6,434 nucleotides of DNA from CAJQQY01 sp964352225 (GTDB taxonomy: Bacteria > Bacteroidota > Bacteroidia > Chitinophagales > Saprospiraceae). The position numbers were made by a program, and so were the translations under genes. The notes under the pieces are model-generated. The model made no database searches. It was given only the letters and a program-made list of their open reading frames with translations, and was not told the origin of the DNA. Of the stretch, positions 1 to 4,777 are shown one piece after another; position 1 is the first letter of the stretch, and every line of letters begins with the position of its first letter. The stretch spans positions 1 to 6,434 of the forward strand of contig CAYGRM010000382.1 in the NCBI GenBank assembly GCA_964352225.1, read 5' to 3'.

Positions 1-962
1 GCAATGAATTTTGGATTGCTAATTTATTCACGACAGAACGTGATTTTGTTTTTGAAAAAAATAAAAAAGGAAAAATAAATCTGCGAGAAGGCAAACCTAC
101 TTTTTCCCAAAAACCTGATCGTCAACATGATAAAGATAAATCAGGTTTAATCCAAAAAACAACCTATTTGCAAGAGTTAGGAATTTTAGACGATAAAGAT
201 CGAGTGCAAAAAGGCAAAGGCGATAAATACAAACAAATCAAAAAATTCGTCGAAGTTGTTGCTGATTTATTGAGAAAAAATCCACAAATTTTAGCGGATA
301 AATTAACAGGGGTAGATGAGCAAAAACCATTGCAAATTGTCGATATGGGATCAGGGAAAGGTTATCTCACTTTTGCACTTTACGATTACTTAGTGAATGT
401 TTTAAATTTAAAAACCAAAATCACAGGCGTTGAAATTCGAGAAAATTTAATCGAAATTTGTAATAATATTGCAGCGAATTCTAAGTTTGGAAATTTACAT
501 TTTGAACAAGGTTTTATTCAAGGCTACGAATTGCCAGAGACTGATATTCTCATTGCATTGCATGCTTGCGACACCGCCACCGATGAAGCGATTGCTAAAG
601 GAATCAAAGCTAATGCGCAACTAATTATTTGCGCACCTTGCTGTCATAAACAAGTTCGAAAGCAAATTAAAGATGATTCTTTGCTAGAACCAATTTTGAA
701 TTTCGGTATCCTTAAAGAACGCCAAGCGGAAATCGTAACGGATACTATTCGAGCTTTAATTCTAGAAGCGAATGGTTATAAAACCAAGGTTTTTGAATTT
801 ATCTCAATGGATCATACTGGCAAGAATGTGATGATCGTAGGACAAAAAAGGAAGGAGGAAGTTGATCCAAAAATACATCTACAAAAAGTGGAAGAGTTGA
901 AAAAACAGTTTGGAATTGATTTTCACTATTTAGAAAAACTTGTTCCCAGTTCTAGTAAGTAA
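1..962 (+). CDS. Class I SAM-dependent methyltransferase, Methyltransf_32-like (5' end outside window)
   Basis: The frame is open from the first full codon at base 3 to TAA at 960-962, giving 319 visible residues; the true start lies upstream, and the internal TTG at 168 is only a leucine codon. The SAM-binding loop DMGSGKG is encoded from about 342, and the acidic residue after strand 2 is in ITGVEIREN. Further on come HACDTATDEA (about 553-582) and APCCH (633-647), the Cys-Cys-His signature I associate with the Methyltransf_32 family that also includes eukaryotic METTL25/GSTCD-type proteins. The segment before the Rossmann domain, YLQELGILDDKDRV then KGDKYKQI, is typical of the bacterial members. 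It should be a cytosolic methyltransferase. The substrate is unknown; RNA or a small molecule are both possible. The lipoprotein gene follows within about 50 bases and may be co-transcribed, but nothing else links their functions. Confidence 0.85.
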   Translation, partial: NEFWIANLFTTERDFVFEKNKKGKINLREGKPTFSQKPDRQHDKDKSGLIQKTTYLQELGILDDKDRVQKGKGDKYKQIKKFVEVVADLLRKNPQILADKLTGVDEQKPLQIVDMGSGKGYLTFALYDYLVNVLNLKTKITGVEIRENLIEICNNIAANSKFGNLHFEQGFIQGYELPETDILIALHACDTATDEAIAKGIKANAQLIICAPCCHKQVRKQIKDDSLLEPILNFGILKERQAEIVTDTIRALILEANGYKTKVFEFISMDHTGKNVMIVGQKRKEEVDPKIHLQKVEELKKQFGIDFHYLEKLVPSSSK

Positions 963-1013
963 GAGGGCATGTTTATTGCAAAATATCTTGGAATAATTAA
1001 TGAAGTTGTTTTA

Positions 1014-1502
1014 ATGAAAAATAATAATAAAATGAAATATTTAAATTACGTATTTGTATTGTTATGTATTGGTCTATTGGCAAGTTGTACTTCCGAAAAA
1101 GCGCAGCCACTCGAAACGGGATGGTATTATATTGCAGGAAAGGATCAATTAGATTCAGTAGAAAAAATAAAGAAAAACGCTCAAGATACTTTTTATTTAA
1201 ATCCTACTCCAGTCGCTACCGTTCCGAATTTTAAAGAGGTAGTAATCTATTCTGGAATGGTGGGTAATGAAGGATTGCAAGTGATTATGAATGAGGAAGG
1301 AACGAAAATTTGGGCAGATGCTACTAATCTATATGCTCGAAAATATATGGGATTCGTGATTGATGATGAGTTGATTCATGTGCAAAGGATCGCTTCGCAA
1401 AACCTTTACGGAACGACTACGGTAAATGAAAATTGGTTCGATAAAAAATATTTAGAAGATACAGCTGCGAAGCTTAATCTCCAAATATCTCAGGGTCAAT
1501 AA
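1014..1502 (+). CDS. Small lipoprotein with SecDF P1-head-like domain
   Basis: I chose ATG 1014 (162 aa). The ATG at 969 would put 15 extra residues before a normal signal peptide, and ATG 1032 is also possible. From 1014 the protein has a basic N-terminus, a hydrophobic core (YVFVLLCIGLLAS) and a lipobox LLASC with the lipidated cysteine at residue 25, so export and lipid anchoring are predicted. Mature residues after about 87 read GLQVIMNEEGTKIWADAT, then MGFVIDDELIHVQRI and YGTTTV. This matches the layout of the SecD periplasmic P1 head: a residue-rich strand and helix, then an IAIVLDG-like strand, then an I-x-G-like strand. No SecD transmembrane segments are present, so this is an orphan P1-head lipoprotein, not a translocase subunit. 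Function is unknown. The weak ribosome site is usual for Bacteroidota. Its 3' end overlaps a convergent minus-strand frame by 29 bases. Confidence 0.75.
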   Translation: MKNNNKMKYLNYVFVLLCIGLLASCTSEKAQPLETGWYYIAGKDQLDSVEKIKKNAQDTFYLNPTPVATVPNFKEVVIYSGMVGNEGLQVIMNEEGTKIWADATNLYARKYMGFVIDDELIHVQRIASQNLYGTTTVNENWFDKKYLEDTAAKLNLQISQGQ

Positions 1503-1757
1503 CCAGTAAAGTCAGAAACATCCAAGAAGTCAGAATCATCAAAATAAGCATCGACCAACTTTTGTTTTTGATGAGATGAAAAACGCCATTGGGAAGCATA
1601 TTTCCAAAAATAATGCTGCGAAATAATGAACCAATAAAAGAACCAATAGGGTAAGGTTTTGGGGCATAATTGTTTACGGCAAAAATGAAAAAGTCAATAG
1701 TACTTATGGAAAAATAACTTACAAAAATGATAAAAGTACTCCACAGGAAAATATCAT
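1474..1757 (-). pseudogene. Probable small two-helix membrane protein, apparently frameshifted
   Basis: This is the only coding signal in the otherwise gene-free stretch 1503-1781. A minus-strand frame open from about 1773 down to TAA (1474-1476) encodes a believable membrane protein: a hydrophobic stretch (FLWSTFIIFVSYFSIS, then IDFFIFAV), a polar turn with NNYAPKPYPIGS, a basic loop HLIKNKSW, and a second hydrophobic stretch LILMILTSWMFLTLLVI, ending PEIFGD. The frame has no usable start codon of its own before an internal Met. An ATG at 1757-1755 lies one base out of frame, separated by a run of four T's (complement of 1748-1751). One extra T would join them into about 95 residues. I infer either a real frameshift, a sequencing indel, or an undetected rare start. 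I recognise no family. The last 29 bases overlap the end of the lipoprotein gene on the opposite strand. Confidence 0.4.
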
Positions 1758-1781
1758 GAACTTTAATTTCTTTTTAGTTTA

Positions 1782-1894
1782 TTTTTTTGACGCTGACATT
1801 ATATGATTACATGTCATTTTTTTTCACTCACACAAAGACTTTTCCGACGGAAAATAAAAACATAATCAATCATAAAAAGTCAGCGTCAAAAAAA
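1782..1894. repeat. Palindromic repeat, copy A (perfect 16-bp terminal inverted repeats)
   Basis: The 113-bp unit begins TTTTTTTGACGCTGAC (1782-1797) and ends with its exact reverse complement GTCAGCGTCAAAAAAA (1879-1894). Inside, an ATGATT near the left end faces a matching AATCAT near the right, and a sub-hairpin TTTTCCG-A-CGGAAAA lies at about 1841-1855. The whole unit can fold into a long imperfect hairpin. A second copy in the same orientation lies at 2351-2459. It ends 5 bases beyond the stop codon of the GxxExxY gene. I see no target-site duplication around it. Confidence 0.85.
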
Positions 1895-1899
1895 GAAAA

Positions 1900-2322
1900 T
1901 CAGAAACTATTAGGAATTCTATTCCCAGCTTTTTTTCGTTCATTGCTAAACATTCTTCTTTTTATTTTTAATTCTTCTCCAAAATTAATAAGTAAACCTA
2001 CCTCAATTTCTGTTGATCTTAAATAGTTGACTAATTGAACTTCGTATATTTTATGGAGATTTTCAACAGCTTTTAATTCAACAATGACTAAGTCATCAAC
2101 AATTAAGTCTGCCCTAAAATCTCCTACTTCTTCTCCTTCAAAATAAACTTTTACAGGTTGCTGTCTTTTGACATCATAGCCTTGTTGTAAAAGTCTAACT
2201 TCAAGTGCTTTTTCATATACAGATTCTAAAAAACCGAAGCCAAGGTAATCGTGAACAAAATAAGCAGACTTAATAATCTCTGATGTTAATTCTGAATGTT
2301 GGTAATTAGTATTGTTTTTCAT
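1900..2322 (-). CDS. GxxExxY family protein (PD-(D/E)XK-like)
   Basis: The 140-aa product starts at ATG 2322 (MKNNTNYQHSEL). A longer reading from GTG 2391 would extend into the upstream repeat and add a tail not expected for a family usually about 120-140 aa. The signature G30-x-x-E33-x-x-Y36 sits in LGFGFLESVYE. A nuclease-like core follows: D72 in FRADLIV, then E82-L-K84 in VIVELKAV, and a QLVNYLR helix, matching the PDDEXK_3 / GxxExxY (TIGR04256) pattern. Family members often occur in many copies per genome and their function is not established; nuclease activity is inferred only from the fold. The gene is boxed in by two direct repeats, one ending 5 bases after its stop and the other beginning 28 bases before its start, which suggests it travels with them. 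It has no functional link to its neighbours. Confidence 0.88.
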   Translation of the reverse strand: MKNNTNYQHSELTSEIIKSAYFVHDYLGFGFLESVYEKALEVRLLQQGYDVKRQQPVKVYFEGEEVGDFRADLIVDDLVIVELKAVENLHKIYEVQLVNYLRSTEIEVGLLINFGEELKIKRRMFSNERKKAGNRIPNSF

Positions 2323-2350
2323 CGGTATGTTTTTATATGAAAGTATAAAA

Positions 2351-2459
2351 TTTAACGCTAATATTATATGATTGTATGTCATTCTTTTCACTCACATAAA
2401 GACTTTTCCGAAGGAAAATAAAAACATAATCAGTCATAAAAAGTCAGCGTCAAAAAAAA
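2351..2459. repeat. Palindromic repeat, copy B
   Basis: This is a direct copy of the repeat at 1782-1894. By eye, the part from ATTATATGATT to the right end differs by about six substitutions and one base of indel over roughly 97 bp. The right end GTCAGCGTC plus A-tract (2443-2459) is intact. The left end is worn: AACGCTAAT (2354-2362) instead of GACGCTGAC, and the T-tract is cut to three. The inner sub-hairpin is kept with a changed loop, TTTTCC-GAA-GGAAAA. It lies just upstream of the minus-strand GxxExxY gene and probably forms its leader or promoter region. Confidence 0.82.
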
Positions 2460-2524
2460 TCAAAATTATATTTACAAAACAAATAAAAAACCTCCCACAC
2501 TCTTCGTACCTTTCTCAAAAATAT

Positions 2525-2543
2525 TCCCGTATTTTGTACGCAA
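2525..2543. promoter_or_regulatory. Candidate NrtR operator upstream of nrtR
   Basis: TCCCGTA-TTTTG-TACGCAA has the same right half site (TACGCAA) and the same 5-bp spacer length as the two palindromes before the prs-like gene. Its left half matches the ideal TTGCGTA at 5 of 7 positions. It ends 20 bases before the nrtR start codon, where autorepression would be expected. It is the weakest of the three sites. No clean TAnnTTTG promoter is evident; TACCTTTC at 2507-2514 and TATTTTG at 2530-2536 are near matches. Confidence 0.55.
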
Positions 2544-2563
2544 AATAATTTTAAAGAGAAAAT

Positions 2564-3244
2564 ATGGCAACTCCTAATATCAATCTCACCGTCGATGCAA
2601 TCGTTTTTGGTTATGAACCCAAAGAAGGATTATCTGTTCTTTTGGTCAAAAGAAAATATCCTCCCTTCAAAGGTCGATGGGCTATTCCCGGTGGATTTGT
2701 CAAAGAAAAAGAAAGTCTCGAACAAGCGGTCGAACGAGAACTCGAAGAAGAAACTGGCGTCAAAGTCAATTACCTCGAACAATTATATTCCTTCGGAAAT
2801 CCAAAGCGTGATCCTCGTAGCCGTATTGTGACTATTGCCTATTATGGTTTGGTGCGCAGTTCTAATTTTGAATTATTTGCAGCAACTGATGCAGATGATG
2901 CGCAATGGTTTCATCTAAATGATTTACCAAAACTCGCATTTGACCATCAAGAAATTTTGGATTACGCATTGGAGAGATTGAGGGCCAAAGTGAGTTATCA
3001 ACCTATCGGGTTTAAACTGTTGGATAAGAAATTTACGATGGAAGAAATCCATCACCTTTATGAAGTGATCTATGACCGAAAGCTTGATCGAAGAAATTTT
3101 AGAAAGAAATTTTTAAAATTAGATATCCTTGAAGAGTTGGAAGAGAAGTCAGGTGGAGGTCGAGGAAGACCAGGTTCTTATTATCGATTTGATGAAAAAA
3201 AATATTTAGCATTAGAAAAGCAAGGGATGTCTTTTGAAGTGTAA
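2564..3244 (+). CDS. nrtR: NrtR-type transcriptional regulator (Nudix domain + winged helix)
   Basis: The 226-aa protein, from ATG 2564, has two parts. Residues about 8-140 form a Nudix domain with a complete Nudix box: G44-x5-E50-x7-R58-E59-L60-x-E62-E63-x-G65. Residues about 150-215 form the winged-helix DNA-binding domain of the NrtR family, seen in FTMEEIHHLYEVIY, the basic KLDRRNFRKKF and the wing GGGRGRPGSYYRF. Characterised NrtR proteins repress NAD-salvage genes and let go of DNA when they bind ADP-ribose or related metabolites. Here the next operon carries NadV-like and Prs-like genes, and matching palindromes lie before both transcription units, which supports the assignment. Many NrtRs have a degraded Nudix box; this one keeps every signature residue and might still hydrolyse a nucleotide. 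The related AraR-type Nudix regulators of sugar genes are the main alternative, made unlikely by context. A strong terminator follows. Confidence 0.88.
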   Translation: MATPNINLTVDAIVFGYEPKEGLSVLLVKRKYPPFKGRWAIPGGFVKEKESLEQAVERELEEETGVKVNYLEQLYSFGNPKRDPRSRIVTIAYYGLVRSSNFELFAATDADDAQWFHLNDLPKLAFDHQEILDYALERLRAKVSYQPIGFKLLDKKFTMEEIHHLYEVIYDRKLDRRNFRKKFLKLDILEELEEKSGGGRGRPGSYYRFDEKKYLALEKQGMSFEV

Positions 3245-3298
3245 TGTGTTAGTTTGAATATGTAAGTGTCTGATTGTCAGTATTTTATTTCCATGTTT

Positions 3299-3336
3299 AG
3301 TCCTTCCAGATCTTAAAGGTCTGGAAGGACTTTTTT
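3299..3336 (+). terminator. Intrinsic terminator after nrtR
   Basis: AGTCCTTCCAGA (3299-3310) pairs perfectly with TCTGGAAGGACT (3320-3331). Three more pairs inside (one a T-G wobble) close the stem to about 15 bp with a TAA loop, and a run of six T's (3331-3336) follows. It separates nrtR from the downstream operon, so the two are transcribed independently. Confidence 0.9.
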
Positions 3337-3350
3337 ATAAAATTATTTAT

Positions 3351-3369
3351 TTGTGTAAAAAATACGCAA
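3351..3369. promoter_or_regulatory. Candidate NrtR operator 1 of the prs-nadV operon
   Basis: TTGTGTA-AAAAA-TACGCAA is a palindrome broken only by one T/G mismatch in each half site (ideal TTGCGTA-N5-TACGCAA). The half sites are identical to those of the site at 3403-3421, whose start is 52 bp further on, close to five helical turns, so both would face the same side of the DNA. It lies just upstream of the -33 element. Confidence 0.72.
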
Positions 3370-3373
3370 AAAA

Positions 3374-3405
3374 TTTGTTTTTAAGGTTTGGTGACTTTAT
3401 ATTTG
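3374..3405 (+). promoter_or_regulatory. Bacteroidota-type promoter of the NAD-salvage operon
   Basis: TTTG (3374-3377), a 20-base gap, then TATATTTG (3398-3405) matches the Bacteroidota sigma-A pattern TTTG-N(17-23)-TAnnTTTG. Transcription would start near 3410-3414, leaving a leader of only about 10 bases before ATG 3423. The TTTG of the -7 box lies inside the operator at 3403-3421, so a bound repressor would block RNA polymerase. Confidence 0.7.
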
Positions 3406-3421
3406 TGTATAAATTACGCAA
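3403..3421. promoter_or_regulatory. Candidate NrtR operator 2, overlapping the -7 box
   Basis: TTGTGTA-TAAAT-TACGCAA shares both half sites with the palindrome at 3351-3369. It covers the end of the -7 box, the predicted transcription start and the ribosome-binding region, ending one base before the ATG of the prs-like gene. This is the position expected for repression by occlusion. Confidence 0.75.
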
Positions 3422-3422
3422 A

Positions 3423-4262
3423 ATGAAATATTTAAACCTAGATAAGAACTTCTCACCTTTTGGAAAATCAATTGATTTTGAAAGTTTTACTTTCAATGGA
3501 GGTGAGCCGCATATAAAAATATTAGAGGAGTTAACACTCGAAGATGAATTGACGATTACGATTCGAATTCGAAATTTTAATGAGATGGGAATGTTGTTAA
3601 TTGCCACCGATGCCTTGCGAAGAATGGAGGTCGAAAAAGTTCATTTGGTTCTTCCATATTTTCCAGCGGCACGTCAAGATCGAGTGATGGTCGCAGGCGA
3701 ATCGTTGAGTGTGAAAGTTTATACAGATATTATTAATGCACAAAATTATCAAAGTGTAACCATTTTAGATGCACATTCGGAAGTCACTCCAGCCTTGCTG
3801 AATCGAGTGAAAAACATCTCTAACCATAGTTTTGTAACAAAGTGTTTACAAGATGAAAATGATTATGTTTTGATTTCACCAGATGGAGGAGCTTTGAAAA
3901 AAATATATAAACTTGCTCAGTTTTTAAATGGAGTGCCAGTAGTTGAGTGTAGTAAAATGCGAGAGGTGAAAACTGGGAAATTAAGTGGTTTTAAAGTTTA
4001 TGCGGATGATTTGGAAGGAAAAACTTGTGTCATTGTGGATGACATTTGTGATGGCGGCGGAACCTTTTTAGGACTGGCTCAAAAGCTAAAGGAGAAGAAT
4101 TGTGGAAAGTTAATGTTGATAGTAACACATGGAATCTTTAGTAAAGGGTTGGAAACATTGACGGAGACTTTTGATAAAGTTTATTCAACTAATTCTTTTT
4201 CGGATTTTGAAAATACACTCAGGTTTAATCAAATTGAATTAGATAAAACTATTTTGATATAG
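3423..4262 (+). CDS. prs: Ribose-phosphate pyrophosphokinase-like protein (NadV-linked Prs, or Adps-like)
   Basis: I start at ATG 3423 (279 aa). The in-frame TTG at 3351 would place both operators and the promoter inside the gene. Hallmarks of the PRPP synthetase fold are present: PYFPAARQDR (78-87, canonical PYFGYARQDR), LDAHS (116-120, canonical DLHA), SPDGGALKK (152-160) and the PRPP/ribose-phosphate loop VIVDDICDGGGTF (203-215). It is shorter than housekeeping Prs (about 310-320 aa), lacking the usual N-terminal GN-x-NP element, and its loop reads DGGGT where housekeeping enzymes have DTAGT or DTGGT. Most likely it supplies the pyrophosphorylated ribosyl donor for the NadV-like enzyme in the same operon: PRPP, or ADP-ribose pyrophosphate if it is an Adps of the NARP1 type. 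The divergence suggests a specialised paralogue, with the housekeeping prs elsewhere. It is expressed from the NrtR-controlled promoter. The symbol denotes the family, not the housekeeping gene. Confidence 0.82.
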   Translation: MKYLNLDKNFSPFGKSIDFESFTFNGGEPHIKILEELTLEDELTITIRIRNFNEMGMLLIATDALRRMEVEKVHLVLPYFPAARQDRVMVAGESLSVKVYTDIINAQNYQSVTILDAHSEVTPALLNRVKNISNHSFVTKCLQDENDYVLISPDGGALKKIYKLAQFLNGVPVVECSKMREVKTGKLSGFKVYADDLEGKTCVIVDDICDGGGTFLGLAQKLKEKNCGKLMLIVTHGIFSKGLETLTETFDKVYSTNSFSDFENTLRFNQIELDKTILI

Positions 4263-4267
4263 AACAA

Positions 4268-4356
4268 GGATGCCGCGGATCGAACGAATGAATACGGATT
4301 CCCTCAACATACCGTAATCGTCAAATCCGCGATAACCCACAAAATCCGAGGCATCC
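4268..4356. repeat. Palindromic intergenic element inside the operon
   Basis: The gap between the prs-like and HAD genes holds a nested palindrome, richer in G+C than its surroundings. The outer arm is GGATGCC-g-CGGAT (4268-4280) with ATCCG-a-GGCATCC (4344-4356), 12 of 13 positions paired. The inner arm is CGGATT (4295-4300) with AATCCG (4324-4329). ATCCGCG occurs twice (4325-4331, 4353-4359). It is followed by an A-tract, not a T-tract, so it is not a plus-strand terminator; an RNA stabiliser or a dispersed repeat of the CGGATT/AATCCG kind is more likely. Confidence 0.65.
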
Positions 4357-4381
4357 GCGTTCCATCAAAAAAAATTAAAAA

Positions 4382-4777
4382 ATGGACTTTTACCTAAAAA
4401 AAGAAAACACCTTCGAACGGCTACTCAAAGAATATAAAGCATACGATAGTTTAGTAGTCGCATTCGATTTTGACAATACGGTATATGATTTCCATCAAGT
4501 AGGATTAGAATTTATAGATGTAATTACATTGTTACAGGAATTAAAAAGGATTGGATGTTACTTGATTGTTTTTACAGCAAACGACGACGAGGGTTTTGTG
4601 AAAAAATATTGCAAGGAAAGAAAAATTCCATTTGATGCAATCAACGAAAATCCTCCTTTTTACAAATCTAAGTCACTTAAAATTTATTACAACATTTTAC
4701 TCGACGACAGAACAGGACTTCGTGAAACTTACGATCATTTAGAAAAATTAATTCACCATTTAAACACCAACTCATGA
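4382..4777 (+). CDS. Capless HAD-superfamily phosphatase
   Basis: The 131-aa protein has the four HAD motifs in a minimal Rossmann core. Motif I is DFDNT (D29 nucleophile, D31 acid/base), motif II is T65 in IVFTAN, motif III is a lysine among K95/K97/K100, and motif IV is D108-D109 in ILLDDR. There is no room for a large cap domain, so an exposed or polymeric substrate, or a partner that covers the site, is possible. Its stop overlaps the nadV start (ATGA at 4774-4777), so the two are translationally coupled and probably act in one pathway. In an NAD-salvage operon it could dephosphorylate a nucleotide such as NMN, a sugar phosphate, or a damaged or inhibitory by-product; the sequence does not say which. 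The 120-base gap before it holds a palindromic repeat. No clear ribosome site is visible, as is usual here. Confidence 0.75.
   Translation: MDFYLKKENTFERLLKEYKAYDSLVVAFDFDNTVYDFHQVGLEFIDVITLLQELKRIGCYLIVFTANDDEGFVKKYCKERKIPFDAINENPPFYKSKSLKIYYNILLDDRTGLRETYDHLEKLIHHLNTNS

Larger units (their letters stand above)
1782..2459. mobile_element. Putative repeat-bounded GxxExxY gene cassette
   Basis: The layout is repeat, gene, repeat with almost no spare sequence: 5 bases between repeat A and the stop codon and 28 bases between the start codon and repeat B. The outermost ends, GACGCTGAC on the left and GTCAGCGTC on the right, are exact inverted repeats, so the 678-bp unit as a whole also carries matching ends. 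No transposase or recombinase is encoded, so any movement would need a protein supplied from elsewhere. I find no target-site duplication at the outer edges. Mobility is an inference from the architecture. Confidence 0.5.

Noticed and set aside
1787..2026. Plus-strand open frame of 79 codons
   Set aside because: It is made of repeat A plus the antisense of the GxxExxY gene, has a low-complexity translation and no family resemblance.
2323..2391. GTG 2391 as the start of the GxxExxY protein
   Set aside because: The extra 23 residues come partly from the repeat, while ATG 2322 gives the usual family length and N-terminus.
1782..2459. Integron-type attC sites flanking a gene cassette
   Set aside because: The repeats are palindromic and flank one gene, but I see no GTTRRRY / RYYYAAC core sites and no integrase in the window.
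1782..2459. CRISPR array
   Set aside because: There are only two copies of a long repeat, separated by a gene, with no short regularly spaced repeats.
2595..2831. Plus-strand open frame inside nrtR in another frame
   Set aside because: It lies wholly within the Nudix domain coding region, whose own frame carries an intact Nudix box; this one is Lys/Ser-rich noise.
3351..3422. A 24-residue N-terminal extension of the prs-like protein from TTG 3351
   Set aside because: It would place two operators and the promoter in coding sequence, and the added residues do not match the family.
3347..3607. Minus-strand open frame over the operon promoter
   Set aside because: It is antisense to the operators and the start of the prs-like gene and shows no recognisable motif.
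4263..4381. Terminator between the prs-like gene and the HAD gene
   Set aside because: The palindrome is followed by an A-rich stretch, with no T-tract on the plus strand, so termination is not supported.
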